A stretch of DNA of 49,983 nucleotides from Bordetella trematum (lineage in GTDB: Bacteria; Pseudomonadota; Gammaproteobacteria; Burkholderiales; Burkholderiaceae_B): assembly GCF_900078335.1 (NCBI RefSeq), contig NZ_FKBR01000008.1, forward strand, positions 33,316 through 83,298, in the 5' to 3' direction. The notes under the pieces are model-generated. The model saw only the letters and a program-made list of their open reading frames with translations. It was not told the DNA's origin and ran no database searches. Below, piece after piece: positions 30,243 to 41,781 of this stretch. Position numbers and translations under genes: made by a program. The first letter of the stretch is position 1; every line of letters starts with the position of its first letter.

Positions 30243-31388
30243 ATGAATGCAATGGTCTATGACATCGCCATACTGGGCGCCGGCCCGGTCGGCCAGGCGT
30301 TGGCGCTGCTGCTGGCCCGCCAGCACCCCGATCCGGCGCGTATTGCCCTGTTGTCCGGCCCTGCCGCGCATGCCGCGCCGGCCGCCGATCCGCGCGTGCT
30401 CGCCCTGAACCAGGGCAGCCGCGTGCTGCTCGAAAGCCTGGCCGCCTGGCCGGCCCAGTCGGCCGACATCCGTCAGGTGCATGTCTCGCAACGAGGCCGC
30501 CTGGGCCGTACCGTCATCGACCACCAGGAGTTCGGCGTGCCCCAGCTGGGCAGCGTCGTGCCCTATTCCGGATTACATGCCCGCCTGGCCGACCAGGTGG
30601 CCCGCAGCGGCGTGACGCTGCTGCCGGGCCCGCTGGCCCACATCGCATCCCAGGATGCCGACACCGTGCTGGTCCGCCAGGGCGAACAGGACCTGCGTTG
30701 CCGGGTCGCCGTGCAATGCGACGGCGCGGCTGGCGCCGATGTGCAGCGCGACTACGGCCAGCATGCCCTGCTCACCAGCGCCCAGGCCAGTCTGCCGCGC
30801 GCCGGCTGGGCCTGGGAACGCTTCACCCGCGAAGGGCCGCTGGCATTGCTGCCGCACCCTCAGCTGGCGGGCAGCTATTCGGTGGTCTGGTGCGCCGCCC
30901 CCGCGCGCGCAGCCGAACTGGCCGCGCTCGACGATGCGCGCTTCTCTGCGGAACTGACCACCGCTTTTGGCGACCGCCTGGGCCGCCTGAGCAGCCAGGC
31001 CCCGCGCCATGTCTTCCCGCTGCAGCTCAAGGCCCGCCACACCCAGGTACAGGGCAGGGTGGCCACCATCGGCAACGCGGCCCAGACGCTGCATCCGGTG
31101 GCCGGCCAGGGCCTGAACCTGGGCCTGCGTGATACCGCGCAACTGGCCCAGGCCCTGCAAGGCTGGCAACCGGAACAGGATCCCCGCGAGCGGCTGGCTG
31201 GATTTGCCCGATCGCGGCGCGCCGACCGCTGGGTCACGGCCTGCCTGACCGACCTGATGCCGCGCGCTTTCGCCACCGGCCAGCCCGCCGTCGAACATGC
31301 CTGCGGCCTGAGCCTGCTGGCCCTGGATCTGGCCGCGCCCCTGCGCGCGCCACTGGCGCGGCATCTGCTGCAAGGGCTGCGGGTCTAG
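30243..31388 (+). CDS. ubiH: UbiH/UbiF/VisC-type FAD monooxygenase
   Basis: This is a 381-aa flavoprotein hydroxylase. The FAD site GxGxxG is in YDIAILGAGPVGQALALLLA. The middle motif is VQCDGAAGADVQRDYG (DG motif). The C-terminal FAD contact is IGNAAQTLHPVAGQGLNLGL. It hydroxylates the ubiquinone ring, though which position is not decidable here. TAAAAT (30229-30234) lies 8 nt before ATG 30243 without a Shine-Dalgarno. It is downstream of pepP, the common pepP-ubiH arrangement. Confidence 0.85.
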   Translation: MNAMVYDIAILGAGPVGQALALLLARQHPDPARIALLSGPAAHAAPAADPRVLALNQGSRVLLESLAAWPAQSADIRQVHVSQRGRLGRTVIDHQEFGVPQLGSVVPYSGLHARLADQVARSGVTLLPGPLAHIASQDADTVLVRQGEQDLRCRVAVQCDGAAGADVQRDYGQHALLTSAQASLPRAGWAWERFTREGPLALLPHPQLAGSYSVVWCAAPARAAELAALDDARFSAELTTAFGDRLGRLSSQAPRHVFPLQLKARHTQVQGRVATIGNAAQTLHPVAGQGLNLGLRDTAQLAQALQGWQPEQDPRERLAGFARSRRADRWVTACLTDLMPRAFATGQPAVEHACGLSLLALDLAAPLRAPLARHLLQGLRV

Positions 31389-31475
31389 CCTGCCTCCGGC
31401 CCCGCCGCCAGCCGTTTTCCACGGCTTGCGACCCGTTACAAGCGAGGCCGGCGTCAAGACGGTTAAAATGTGAGC

Positions 31476-32501
31476 ATGCGCATCGGCCCCTGGTCCCTTC
31501 CCAACAATGTTTTCGTCGCCCCCATGGCCGGGGTGACGGATCGTCCTTTCCGCCAGCTCTGCAAGCGGCTGGGGGCGGGTTATGCCGTGTCCGAGATGGC
31601 CGCCAGCAACCCGCGTCTGTGGGATAGCGTGAAGACCTCCCGACGCCTGAACCACGAAGGCGAGATAGCGCCAGTTTCGGTGCAGATCGCAGGCGCTGAC
31701 CCCGAGATGATGGCAGAAGCCGCGGTGTTCAATGTGAACAAAGGCGCTCGCATCATCGATATCAACATGGGCTGCCCGGCCAAGAAGGTGTGCAACCTCG
31801 CCTCGGGCTCGGCCCTGCTGCGCCATGAAGACCTGATCGCGCGCATCCTGGACGCCGTGGTGAGTGCGTGTGCGCCGCTGGGCGTGCCGGTCACGCTCAA
31901 GACCCGCACCGGCTGGGACCGCGCCAGCCGCAATGCCCTGCGCGTGGCGCGCCTGGCCGAACAAAGCGGCATCGCCGCCCTGACCCTGCATGGCCGCACC
32001 CGCTGCGACCTGTATACCGGCGAGGCCGAGTACGACACGATCCGGGCCGTCAAGGCCGAGATCAGCATCCCGGTCATCGCCAACGGCGATATCGACAGTC
32101 CGGAGAAAGCCCGCCAGGTGCTGGACTATACCGGCGCCGATGCCATCATGATCGGCCGCGCCGCGCAGGGACGCCCCTGGATCTTCCGCGAAATCGATCA
32201 TTTCCTGCGCACCGGGCAGAAGCTGCCGGCGCCGGACCTCACCGAGATGCGCGACCTGCTGCTCGAGCACCTGGACGACCACTACCGTTTCTATGGCGAA
32301 CATACCGGCGTGCGCAGTGCGCGCAAGCATATCGGCTGGTATATCGACGCCTTGCCGGGCGCCGAAGCGTTCCGCAACCACATGAACCGCATCGACAACA
32401 CCGCCGACCAGTTCCGCGCGGTGGCCGAGTGGTTCGATCACTCGCTTTCGGGCGACGGCGCCGCAAACCGGTCCGCCGCCCCCACCCTGCTGGTGGCATA
32501 A
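31476..32501 (+). CDS. dusB: tRNA-dihydrouridine synthase B
   Basis: This 341-aa FMN enzyme reduces uridines in tRNA D-loops. The TIM-barrel signature VFVAPMAGVTDRPFRQLCKR is followed by SVQIAGADPEMMAEAA, the catalytic-Cys segment INMGCPAKKVCNLASGSALL and ANGDIDSPEKA. GTG 31470 is an alternative start two codons earlier. TAAAAT (31463-31468) ends 7 nt before ATG 31476, so the message may be leaderless. The fis gene follows, the conserved dusB-fis operon. Confidence 0.93.
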   Translation: MRIGPWSLPNNVFVAPMAGVTDRPFRQLCKRLGAGYAVSEMAASNPRLWDSVKTSRRLNHEGEIAPVSVQIAGADPEMMAEAAVFNVNKGARIIDINMGCPAKKVCNLASGSALLRHEDLIARILDAVVSACAPLGVPVTLKTRTGWDRASRNALRVARLAEQSGIAALTLHGRTRCDLYTGEAEYDTIRAVKAEISIPVIANGDIDSPEKARQVLDYTGADAIMIGRAAQGRPWIFREIDHFLRTGQKLPAPDLTEMRDLLLEHLDDHYRFYGEHTGVRSARKHIGWYIDALPGAEAFRNHMNRIDNTADQFRAVAEWFDHSLSGDGAANRSAAPTLLVA

Positions 32502-32542
32502 GCACCAGCCCCACCATAAAAATATTTGTACTCTCAGTCAAA

Positions 32543-32782
32543 ATGAGCAAAAAAGATGTCCTGGAAGAATGCGTGCGTGTCAGCCTGGAGCGCTATTTCG
32601 AAGACCTGGGCGACTCCGAACCCCACGACATGTGGGATATGGTGATGCGCTGCGTCGAGCGTCCGGTGCTGGAAGTCGCACTGGAGCGTGCCGGCGGCAA
32701 CCAGTCACGCGCTTCCGAGATGCTGGGCATCACCCGCAACACGCTGCGCAAAAAGCTGCTCGCCCACAATATCCAGCCCTAG
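32543..32782 (+). CDS. fis: Fis-family nucleoid-associated regulator
   Basis: This is a 79-aa protein. The C-terminal helix-turn-helix (ERAGGNQSRASEMLGITRNTLRKKL) is typical of Fis. The N-terminal part (DVLEECVRVSLERYFEDLG) forms the dimer helices. It is shorter than E. coli Fis and lacks its long N-terminal beta-arm, as is usual in betaproteobacteria. ATG 32543 has no obvious ribosome-binding site. It follows dusB by 41 nt. Confidence 0.9.
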   Translation: MSKKDVLEECVRVSLERYFEDLGDSEPHDMWDMVMRCVERPVLEVALERAGGNQSRASEMLGITRNTLRKKLLAHNIQP

Positions 32783-32854
32783 GTCGCGCCGCCAGGCTGC
32801 CCGATTTCCTCTCTCTCCGCGTCCCTAGCACCGACGCCTCACACCATCCACAAC

Positions 32855-34444
32855 ATGAAGATCGAAACCGCCCTGCTTTCCGTGTCTGACAAGACCGGCA
32901 TCGTCGAGTTTGCCCGGGCCCTGGCCGCCCGCGGCGTGCGCCTGCTGTCGACCGGCGGCACTGCTCGCCTGCTGGCCGAATCCGGCCTGGAGGTCACCGA
33001 AGTGGCCCAGCACACCGGCTCGCCGGAAATCCTCGACGGCCGCGTCAAGACCCTGCACCCCAAGATTCACGGCGGCCTGCTGGCGCGCCGCGACAGCCAG
33101 GAGCACATGGACACCATTGCCGGCGCAGGCATCGATCGCATCGACATGCTGGTGGTGAACCTCTACCCCTTCCGTGAAACGGTGGCCAAGCCCGGCTGCA
33201 CTTTCGCCGACGCGGTCGAGAACATCGATATCGGCGGCCCGGCCATGCTGCGCGCCGCCGCCAAGAACCACGGCACCGAGGCCGGTGGCGTGACGGTCGT
33301 GATCGACCCGACCGACTACAGCCGCGTGCTGCACGAGATCGACCAGGCCGGCAGCCCCTCCTATGCGCTGCGTCTGGAGCTGGCCGCCAAAGTCTATGCC
33401 CACACGGCCGCCTACGACGGCGCCATCGCCTCCTATCTCACCAGCCTGACCGACGCCGCCCCCGCTCAGGAAGCGGCTCCGGCCCGCCAGGAATGGCCGC
33501 GCACCCTGACCATCCAGATGCAGCAGGCGCAGGCGCTGCGCTACGGCGAAAACCCCCACCAGACGGCCGCGTTCTACGTCGATCCGCAGCGTCCGGCCGG
33601 CCTGTTGGGCAACTACCGCCAGCTGCAGGGCAAGGAACTGTCGTACAACAACATTGCCGACGCCGACGCCGCCTGGGAGTGCGTGCGCAGCTTCGAATCG
33701 GCCGCCTGCGTGATCGTCAAACACGCCAACCCCTGCGGCGTGGCCGTGGGCGCAAACACGCTGGAGGCCTACCAGAAGGCCTTCAAGACCGACCCGACTT
33801 CGGCTTTCGGCGGCATCATCGCCTTCAACCGTCCGGTCGATGCGGCAACCGCCGAAGCCGTGAGCGGCCAGTTCGTGGAGGTGCTGCTGGCGCCGTCCTA
33901 TGACGGCGCCGCCCTGGCCATCCTTGCCGCCAAGAAGAACGTGCGCGTGCTGGAGGTGCCCACCGGCGCCGGCCAGAACGCCTTTGACGTCAAGCGTGTG
34001 GGCGGTGGCTGGCTGGTGCAGACCCCGGACGCCTTCCAAGTGCCGCGCGACGCGCTCAAGGTGGTGTCGCGCCGCCAGCCCACCGAAGCCGAAATGAACG
34101 ACCTGGCCTTCGCCTGGAAAGTCGCCAAGTACGTCAAGTCCAACGCCATCGTGTTCGTCGGCGGCGGCATGACGCTGGGCGTGGGCGCCGGCCAGATGAG
34201 CCGCATCGACTCTGCCCGCATTGCCTCGATCAAGGCCGAGAACGCCGGCCTGACACTGCAGGGTTCGGCCGTGGCTTCGGACGCCTTCTTCCCGTTCCGC
34301 GATGGCCTGGACGTGGTGGTGGCGGCAGGTGCGACCTGCGTGATCCAGCCCGGTGGCAGCGTGCGCGACGATGAGGTCATCGCCGCTGCCGACGAGCATG
34401 GCATTGCCATGGTGCTGACCGGCACCCGCCACTTCCGCCACTGA
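32855..34444 (+). CDS. purH: Bifunctional AICAR transformylase/IMP cyclohydrolase
   Basis: This 529-aa enzyme performs the last two steps of purine synthesis. The N-terminal MGS-like IMP cyclohydrolase domain ([33 protein letters not shown]) is followed by the AICARFT domain ([46 protein letters not shown]). The protein ends in GTRHFRH as expected. The stop overlaps ruvC's ATG (TGATG). Confidence 0.97.
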   Translation: MKIETALLSVSDKTGIVEFARALAARGVRLLSTGGTARLLAESGLEVTEVAQHTGSPEILDGRVKTLHPKIHGGLLARRDSQEHMDTIAGAGIDRIDMLVVNLYPFRETVAKPGCTFADAVENIDIGGPAMLRAAAKNHGTEAGGVTVVIDPTDYSRVLHEIDQAGSPSYALRLELAAKVYAHTAAYDGAIASYLTSLTDAAPAQEAAPARQEWPRTLTIQMQQAQALRYGENPHQTAAFYVDPQRPAGLLGNYRQLQGKELSYNNIADADAAWECVRSFESAACVIVKHANPCGVAVGANTLEAYQKAFKTDPTSAFGGIIAFNRPVDAATAEAVSGQFVEVLLAPSYDGAALAILAAKKNVRVLEVPTGAGQNAFDVKRVGGGWLVQTPDAFQVPRDALKVVSRRQPTEAEMNDLAFAWKVAKYVKSNAIVFVGGGMTLGVGAGQMSRIDSARIASIKAENAGLTLQGSAVASDAFFPFRDGLDVVVAAGATCVIQPGGSVRDDEVIAAADEHGIAMVLTGTRHFRH

Positions 34445-34989
34445 TGCGGGTCCTCGGCGTCGACCCCGGCCTGCGCCGCACCGGCTTCGGTGTGGTCGAC
34501 GTCGATGGCATGCACCTGCGCTATGTCGCCAGCGGCACGATTGTGGTGCCGCCGGATCTCGGCCTGGCGCAGCGTCTGCGCGTCATTCTCGACAATCTGC
34601 GCGAGGTGGCGCGCGAGACGCGGCCCGATGTGGCCGCGCTCGAGATCGTCTTTCTGAACACCAACCCGGCCTCGACCCTGCTGCTCGGGCAGGCGCGCGG
34701 CGCGGCGCTGTGCGCGCTGGCCGACAGCGGTCTGCTGGTGCACGAGTACACCGCGCTGCAGATCAAGAAGGCCGTGGTCGGCACCGGCCGGGCCGCCAAG
34801 GAACAGGTCCAGACCATGGTGCGCCACCTGCTGTCGCTGGATGGCACCCCCGCCCCCGACTCCGCCGACGCCCTGGCCTGCGCCATCTGCCATGCCCACA
34901 TCGGACCGTTGCAGGATCGCCTGGCCGCCGTGTCTTCGGGCGCAAGCAGCGGCAAGGCCCGGCTGCGCCGCGGCCGCCTTCTCGGCTGA
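34444..34989 (+). CDS. ruvC: Crossover junction endodeoxyribonuclease RuvC
   Basis: This 181-aa Holliday-junction resolvase has the first catalytic Asp in [16 protein letters not shown], Glu in [10 protein letters not shown], and the C-terminal acidic pair in [17 protein letters not shown] 34444 shares a base with the purH stop. It acts with RuvAB; ruvA lies 57 nt downstream. Confidence 0.95.
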   Translation: MRVLGVDPGLRRTGFGVVDVDGMHLRYVASGTIVVPPDLGLAQRLRVILDNLREVARETRPDVAALEIVFLNTNPASTLLLGQARGAALCALADSGLLVHEYTALQIKKAVVGTGRAAKEQVQTMVRHLLSLDGTPAPDSADALACAICHAHIGPLQDRLAAVSSGASSGKARLRRGRLLG

Positions 34990-35046
34990 CCGTATAGAAT
35001 CCCGCCCATCGGCCGCGCCGCGGCCCCCCGAGGCGAGACGCTATCC

Positions 35047-35619
35047 ATGATCGGACGCATTACTGGAACCCTGATCGAAAAATCCCCGCCCGTCGTCTGT
35101 GTCGACGTCAATGGCGTGGGGTATGACATCGACGTGCCCATGAGCACGCTGTACGCGCTGCCGGAAACCGGCGCGCGCGTCACGCTTTACACCCATCTGG
35201 TGGTGCGCGAGGACGCCCAGCTGTTGTACGGCTTCGGCACGGCCCAGGAACGAGCCACGTTCCGACAGCTAATCAAGGTCAGCGGCGTGGGCGCGCGCAT
35301 CGCCCTGGCCGTGCTGTCGGGCATGTCGGTCAGCGAACTGTCGCAGGCCATCACCCTGCAGGAAACCGGCCGCCTGACGCGCGTGCCCGGCATCGGCAAG
35401 AAAACCGCCGAACGCCTGCTGCTGGAGATGCGCGGCAAGCTGGGCGCGGACATCGGCGCGGCCATCCAGGCCGTGCCCGACAACCAGAGCGACATTCTCA
35501 ACGCCTTGCTGGCGCTGGGATACTCGGAAAAAGAGTCCTTGCTGGCACTCAAGACCCTGCCCGAAGGCGTGGATGTCTCCGACGGCATCCGCCAGGCCCT
35601 CAAGGCGCTGGCGCGCTGA
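35047..35619 (+). CDS. ruvA: Holliday junction helicase subunit RuvA
   Basis: This is a 190-aa junction-binding protein. The OB domain begins [20 protein letters not shown]. Two helix-hairpin-helix motifs ([15 protein letters not shown] and [18 protein letters not shown]) and the C-terminal RuvB-binding domain ([20 protein letters not shown]) are visible. TATAGAAT about 48 nt upstream may be its own -10. ruvB is not adjacent but lies beyond a reversed gene. Confidence 0.95.
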   Translation: MIGRITGTLIEKSPPVVCVDVNGVGYDIDVPMSTLYALPETGARVTLYTHLVVREDAQLLYGFGTAQERATFRQLIKVSGVGARIALAVLSGMSVSELSQAITLQETGRLTRVPGIGKKTAERLLLEMRGKLGADIGAAIQAVPDNQSDILNALLALGYSEKESLLALKTLPEGVDVSDGIRQALKALAR

Positions 35620-35636
35620 GGCGCCGGGCGCGAGCC

Positions 35637-36563
35637 TTAACGCGCCGGCCGGCGCCCCAGATAACGTGGCGCCACCGCATCCAGGGCCGTGAGCCGTAAC
35701 CGCAGCGCGGGATCCGGCGGACCGCTGGCGACGTTGTCGCGCGACATCGAATCGAGATTGTCGCGCGAAACCAGCGGCTCGCCCGGCAGGCACTCGAACA
35801 GGCGCGCCTGCAGGCGCGCCAGCCACGAAGGCAGGCCGAACACCGGGCGAGGATGACCGCTCCAGCGCGCGCAGCGCCGCGCCAGTTCGGCCATCGTGAA
35901 GGCCTCCGGGCCGGCCAGCTCGTAGATGCCGCCACCCGTGGTCGGGTCATCGAGCACGGTCTGCACCGCCCGCGCCACGTCGCCCACATAGACCGGCTGC
36001 ATGCGGCTGTCGGCTCCCGGCAGCAGCAACACCGGCAGCCAGCGCGCCAGACGCGCGAACAGAGTGGTGAAATGGTCATCCGGCCCGAAGACGACCGAGG
36101 GACGCAGCACGGTCCAGCCCGCACGCCCGGGCGCGTCCCAGGCCTGCCGCAGCGCGGCCTCGCCATCGCCCTTGGAGCGCGCATACATGCTGGGGCCGGC
36201 GCTGTCAGCGCCCAGGGCGCTGACATGCACCAGACGCGGCACGCCATGCTGCCGGCAGGCGCGCGCCAGTCGTTGCGGCAGCTCCACGTGAGCCCGCGCA
36301 AAACCCGCGCCATACGGGTCGCCGCGACCACCATGCAGGATGCCGACCAGGTTGACCACGGCGTCGACGCCCGGCAACAGGCTCGTCAGCGCCGCGTCGT
36401 CGTGCACATCGCAAGCCAGCAATGTCACCCCGGGCAGTACGCGCAGCGCCTCACCGCGGCGCAAGGCGCGCACCGGCACCGTGAGCCGGTGGCCGGCATG
36501 CGCCAGACGCGCCAGCACGTGACGCCCGATGAAACCCGTGCCGCCGATGACCAGAATGTGCAT
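35637..36563 (-). CDS. NAD(P)-binding NDUFA9-like short-chain reductase
   Basis: This is a 308-aa Rossmann protein. GxxGxxG is at the N-terminus ([18 protein letters not shown]). A YxxxK pair lies in [13 protein letters not shown], and [20 protein letters not shown] is typical of the complex I NDUFA9/atypical SDR group. Substrate is unknown, with quinone-related chemistry suggested for this group. It is convergent with ruvA (17-nt gap) and divergent from ruvB, interrupting ruvA-ruvB. Confidence 0.82.
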   Translation of the reverse strand: MHILVIGGTGFIGRHVLARLAHAGHRLTVPVRALRRGEALRVLPGVTLLACDVHDDAALTSLLPGVDAVVNLVGILHGGRGDPYGAGFARAHVELPQRLARACRQHGVPRLVHVSALGADSAGPSMYARSKGDGEAALRQAWDAPGRAGWTVLRPSVVFGPDDHFTTLFARLARWLPVLLLPGADSRMQPVYVGDVARAVQTVLDDPTTGGGIYELAGPEAFTMAELARRCARWSGHPRPVFGLPSWLARLQARLFECLPGEPLVSRDNLDSMSRDNVASGPPDPALRLRLTALDAVAPRYLGRRPAR

Positions 36564-36689
36564 ATGACGCCCCTAGAGAATCACACCGGCATTCTGCCCG
36601 TGCCGGACGGTTTAGGGCAAACTGCTGGAGCCCGTCCCCACGACATGCGAAAATGCTGTACAAGCAACCAGTTACGTCGTTTATCCGCC

Positions 36690-37763
<1,074 letters not shown>

Positions 37764-37764
37764 T

Positions 37765-39585
37765 TCAACCCGGACGCGAGACGCAGCGCAGGATTTCCTT
37801 GCCGTAGGCTTCCAGCTTGCGCGCGCCGACGCCGCTGATATGGCCGAGATCCTGCAACGATTGCGGTTCGGCCAGCGCGATCTCGCGCAGCGTGGCGTCA
37901 TGGAAGATCACATAGGCCGGCACGCCATTGCCGCGCGCCACCTCGGCGCGCCAGGCTCGCAGCGCCTCGAACACCGGCATGCGATCGGCCGGCAGGTCGA
38001 TCACCGGCGCCTTGGTCCGCACGCCGCCACGGCTGCGGGCTTTCTTTTCCGGCTCGCGCCGCAGCATCAGCTGGGTTTCGCCACGCAGCACGTTGCGGCT
38101 GGCCTCGGTGAGCGCCAGGGTGCCGTAGCCATCGTGATCGACCATCAGCAAGCCCTTGGCCAGCAGCTGGCGCAAGACGCCGCGCCAGGCGCTTTCGGAG
38201 AGATCGGCGCCGATCCCGAACACGCTGAGCGACTCATGGTCGTGCTGGCGGGTGCGCTCGCTGCTCTTGCCGCGCAGGATGTCGATGATATGGCCGGCGC
38301 CATAGCGCTGGCCGCGCTCCTTGCCCAGGCGATATACCGCCGACAGCACTTTCTGGGCAGCCACGGTGCCGTCCCAGGTTTCGGGTGGTTCTAGGCAGAC
38401 GTCGCAATTGCCGCAGGCCGTGATGTTCTGGCCGAAATAGGCCAGCAAGCGGACGCGCCGGCACTCGACCGTCTCGCACAGCGCGAGCATGGCGTCCAGT
38501 TGCTGCCCCAGACGACGCCGGTAGCCGTCATCGCCGGGAGACTCGTCGATCATGCGGCGCTGCTGCACCACGTCCTGCAGCCCATACGCCAGCCATGCGG
38601 TGGCAGGCAGGCCGTCGCGGCCGGCCCGGCCGGTTTCCTGGTAGTAGCCCTCGACCGACTTGGGCAGGTCGATGTGGGCGACGAAGCGCACATCAGGCTT
38701 GTCGATCCCCATGCCAAAAGCAATGGTGGCCACCATGACCACCCCATCCTCGCGCAGAAAGCGCGACTGGTTCTCCGCGCGCACCTGGGCGCTCAGGCCG
38801 GCATGGTAAGGCAGGGCATGGATGCCCTGCTCGCACAGAAAGTTGGCCGTATCCTCGACCCGGGCGCGCGACAGGCAATAGACCACGCCCGAATCGCCCT
38901 CGTGCTCGTTGCGGATCATTTCGAGCAGCTGCCGGCGCACCTCGTTCTTCTCGATGATGCGATAGCGGATGTTGGGACGATCGAAGCTGGCGACGAAATG
39001 GCGCGCCTGATCCAGCGACAGGCGCTGGGCGATCTCGCTGCGCGTGTCGGCGGTCGCCGTGGCCGTGAGCGCAATACGCGGCACGTCCGGCCAGCGTTCG
39101 TGCAGCATGGACAGGCCCAGATACTCGGGCCGGAAGTCATGCCCCCATTGCGATACGCAGTGCGCCTCGTCAATGGCGAACAGCGCAATGCGGCCCCGTT
39201 CGAGCAGTTGCAGGCAGCGGTCGGTCAGCAGCCTCTCGGGCGCCACGTAAAGCAGATCCAGCTCGCCGGCAACGAAAGCCTGCTCGACCTCGCGCACCTG
39301 CTGCCAGTCCTGGGTCGAATTGAGGAAGGCCGCACGCACGCCGAGCTCGGTCAGGGCGTCCACCTGATCCTGCATCAACGCAATCAGGGGGGAGACGACG
39401 ATGCCGGTGCCTTCGCGCACCAGCGCGGGCACCTGATAGCACAGCGACTTGCCGCCGCCGGTAGGCATGAGCACCAGGGCATCGCCGCCGCCGATGACAT
39501 GCTCGACGATGGCCTGCTGTTCGCCACGGAAGGATTCGTAACCAAAGACGCGCTGCAACACGCCGAGCGCGCGCGGGTCAGACAT
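37765..39585 (-). CDS. recQ: ATP-dependent DNA helicase RecQ
   Basis: This 606-aa helicase has Walker A in [18 protein letters not shown], the aromatic loop motif [20 protein letters not shown], motif [14 protein letters not shown], and the zinc site with Cys in [20 protein letters not shown] and CDVC. A winged helix and a C-terminal HRDC domain ([20 protein letters not shown]) complete the standard RecQ layout. It processes recombination intermediates. It is convergent with ruvB. Confidence 0.95.
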   Translation of the reverse strand: MSDPRALGVLQRVFGYESFRGEQQAIVEHVIGGGDALVLMPTGGGKSLCYQVPALVREGTGIVVSPLIALMQDQVDALTELGVRAAFLNSTQDWQQVREVEQAFVAGELDLLYVAPERLLTDRCLQLLERGRIALFAIDEAHCVSQWGHDFRPEYLGLSMLHERWPDVPRIALTATATADTRSEIAQRLSLDQARHFVASFDRPNIRYRIIEKNEVRRQLLEMIRNEHEGDSGVVYCLSRARVEDTANFLCEQGIHALPYHAGLSAQVRAENQSRFLREDGVVMVATIAFGMGIDKPDVRFVAHIDLPKSVEGYYQETGRAGRDGLPATAWLAYGLQDVVQQRRMIDESPGDDGYRRRLGQQLDAMLALCETVECRRVRLLAYFGQNITACGNCDVCLEPPETWDGTVAAQKVLSAVYRLGKERGQRYGAGHIIDILRGKSSERTRQHDHESLSVFGIGADLSESAWRGVLRQLLAKGLLMVDHDGYGTLALTEASRNVLRGETQLMLRREPEKKARSRGGVRTKAPVIDLPADRMPVFEALRAWRAEVARGNGVPAYVIFHDATLREIALAEPQSLQDLGHISGVGARKLEAYGKEILRCVSRPG

Positions 39586-39642
39586 GGGAGGCCAGGATTT
39601 GAGTCATAGGGCGGGATTTTAAGCCAGCGCCGCCGCCAGGGT

Positions 39643-40890
39643 TCAGAAACCCAGCCAATGCCCACGCATGAACACATCCACGGGCAGGGACAAGCGGGCC
39701 CGCCAGCCATACTCGCCGGAAAGCAGATCACGGTCAGCCCCCACCGCCAGCTGGGCCTTCGACTCCAGTTCGATGCTGTGCTCCAGCCCGAATCGCCGCT
39801 CGGTGGCTTCGCCATGTCCCTGCGCGGTGGACGTGTAGGTGCCGCTCAGCGTGCCCATGCCATGCAGCGGCACCCCGGCCGACAGCGTGCTGCGCATCAG
39901 GGTCTGGCCGTTGGCGCCGGCGTAATAGTTGCCCAGATCGCCGAAACCGGCATCCACCCCCTCGCCCCGCACGCCCAGCCTGACGGTGTCGGCCATCATG
40001 ACGCTGTAGCCGAAGCGATAGCGCCAGGCCTGCACATCCTCCAGCCGGCTCTGGGTGACGCCAGCCTCGAAAGTGCCCGCGCTGCCTGCGTCATAGCGCG
40101 TGCCCAGCCCGCGCGTAGTCAGCCCGGGAGCCGATTGCAGCTGCCCCTCCAGGGTCAGGCTGGACGTCAGACCATAGCGCACCGTGCCGCTGCCGGCGGC
40201 GGCCCCATAGGCCACTTCGCCCTCGGTGGCGGCCGGGTCCATCAGATTGAGCCGGCCCACCGAGGAGGAATAGCCCATTTCGCCTTGCTGCAGATTGCTG
40301 GCGCTGTCGTAGCGCTCGGAAATCTGCAAGCCACCGATCGTCGCCGAGCTGCCCCAGGCCGGCGCCCGGGCCGTGACATGGCCCAGACCCACGGCAGGCG
40401 CCTGATGGTCCTGATACAGCCAGTGGCGATCGCCATAGCTGAGCACCGGACGTGGCTGCACTGCCGAGAACCAACGCCGCTGCGGCAGGGACACGCCCTG
40501 CATCAATCGGGGTCGCATAGCGGTGAGCTCAGCCGGCTCCAGCCGCAGCCCCAGGGCGCCGACCGCCTCGCGACCGTCGGCGGCGTCCAGCTGGCATTCG
40601 GGCGGCGGCATGGTGCCGCCCTCGCCGGCCAGCGCCGGGGGCATGGGCGGTCCAGCCCAATCTGCGCAGAACTCGGCCGGTGGCGGCAGCGGCCGCGCGG
40701 CCACGCTGGCCTTCTCGGTCACCGGCAACACGGCATAAGGCGCCAACGCCTCGATACCGCGCGAAGGCTCGACAGGCGGCGCGGCGGAACGCTCGGTCGG
40801 CAGATAGGGAAGCAACACGTCGGGCGCGGCGCTGACCGCGGCAGCGGCCAGCCCGCAGGCGGCGGCGATGACTGCACGCGCGCCGCGCAT
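39643..40890 (-). CDS. Predicted outer-membrane beta-barrel protein, usher-like strands
   Basis: This is a 415-aa protein. ATG 40890 follows CGGAAG and starts a signal peptide (MRGARAVIAAACGLAAAAVS, cleavage near AA-PD). Residues about 20-110 are Pro-rich. From about 130 the sequence alternates polar and hydrophobic residues in strand-like units (YGLTSSLTLEGQLQSAPGL, GTRYDAGSAGTFEAGVTQS, TLSAGVPLHGMGTLSGTYTS). The C-terminal strand ends FMRGHWLGF with terminal Phe. The strand style resembles the barrel of fimbrial ushers (YGLTxxLTLxG), but plug and chaperone domains are absent. It is divergent from the two-component genes. Confidence 0.55.
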   Translation of the reverse strand: MRGARAVIAAACGLAAAAVSAAPDVLLPYLPTERSAAPPVEPSRGIEALAPYAVLPVTEKASVAARPLPPPAEFCADWAGPPMPPALAGEGGTMPPPECQLDAADGREAVGALGLRLEPAELTAMRPRLMQGVSLPQRRWFSAVQPRPVLSYGDRHWLYQDHQAPAVGLGHVTARAPAWGSSATIGGLQISERYDSASNLQQGEMGYSSSVGRLNLMDPAATEGEVAYGAAAGSGTVRYGLTSSLTLEGQLQSAPGLTTRGLGTRYDAGSAGTFEAGVTQSRLEDVQAWRYRFGYSVMMADTVRLGVRGEGVDAGFGDLGNYYAGANGQTLMRSTLSAGVPLHGMGTLSGTYTSTAQGHGEATERRFGLEHSIELESKAQLAVGADRDLLSGEYGWRARLSLPVDVFMRGHWLGF

Positions 40891-41074
40891 GGCGCGCTTC
40901 CGAAAGACAATCCCCTGGCGTGGCATAGGAGAAACGGCAAAAAGAGAGCCGGCCGAGGCGCAAGCCAATGCCGGCAGCAAGAGAAGACTATTCTAGGGCG
41001 AATTGGTTCAAGTCTTATTTCAGGTCGTTACCCGGCTCTTGCCCGGCAAGCCCCGGTCCGGGCACTATGGCTCT

Positions 41075-41776
41075 ATGGAAACTCCGCACACCAAGCTGCT
41101 GGTCGTCGATGACGACCCCGCCTTGCGCCAACTGCTGGCCGACTACCTGAACCGGCATGGCTACGACACCCTGCTGGCGCCGGACGCCAGCGACCTGGCC
41201 GCCCGCATCACGCGCTATGCCCCCGACCTGCTGGTGCTCGATCGCATGCTGCCCGGCGGAGATGGCGCCGATGCCTGCCGGCGCCTGCGCGAACAGGGAG
41301 AGGATATCCCTGTGATCCTGCTGACCGCCCGCGACGAGGCGGTCGATCGCATCATCGGCCTGGAGGCCGGGGCCGACGACTACCTCGGCAAGCCTTTCGA
41401 TCCGCGCGAGCTGCTGGCCCGCATCGAGGCCGTACTGCGACGCAAGCGCGGCCCCTCGGCGCTGACCAAGGATCAGCCGGTGCGCTTCGGCCCCTTCGTT
41501 TTCGACCCGGCATTGCGCCAGCTGCTGCGCGACAATGAAGCGGTCAAGCTGACAGGCGGCGAGATCAATCTGCTGGAAGCCCTGGTGCGCAATGCCGGCA
41601 AGCCGCTGTCGCGCGAACGCCTGCTGGCGTTGGCGCGCGACGACGAAAGCGGCGAGCGCAATGACCGCGCCATCGATATCGCCATCCTGCGCCTGCGCCG
41701 CGCCATCGAAGAAGATCCCAAACAGCCGCGCTGGATCCAGACCGTCTGGGGCATCGGCTACCGTTTCGCCCCCTGA
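41075..41776 (+). CDS. OmpR-family response regulator
   Basis: This is a 233-aa protein. The receiver domain has the acidic pocket VVDDDP, phosphoacceptor Asp56 (LVLDRMLPG), Thr84 and Lys106 (YLGKPFDPRELLARIEA). The C-terminal winged helix (FGPFVFDPALRQLL, then RAIDIAILRLRRAIEEDPKQ and IQTVWGIGYRFAP) is of OmpR type. ATG 41075 gives METPHTKLLV; no Shine-Dalgarno is obvious. The kinase gene starts 5 nt after its stop. Confidence 0.92.
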   Translation: METPHTKLLVVDDDPALRQLLADYLNRHGYDTLLAPDASDLAARITRYAPDLLVLDRMLPGGDGADACRRLREQGEDIPVILLTARDEAVDRIIGLEAGADDYLGKPFDPRELLARIEAVLRRKRGPSALTKDQPVRFGPFVFDPALRQLLRDNEAVKLTGGEINLLEALVRNAGKPLSRERLLALARDDESGERNDRAIDIAILRLRRAIEEDPKQPRWIQTVWGIGYRFAP

Positions 41777-41781
41777 CCCGC

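Noticed and set aside
30573-32441. 622-codon minus-strand open frame across ubiH and dusB
   Set aside because: It spans two convincing plus-strand genes and the gap between them and has no recognisable domain.
32825-34441. 538-codon minus-strand open frame opposite purH
   Set aside because: purH is complete on the plus strand. The antisense frame is low-complexity Gly/His/Val sequence typical of high-GC shadows.
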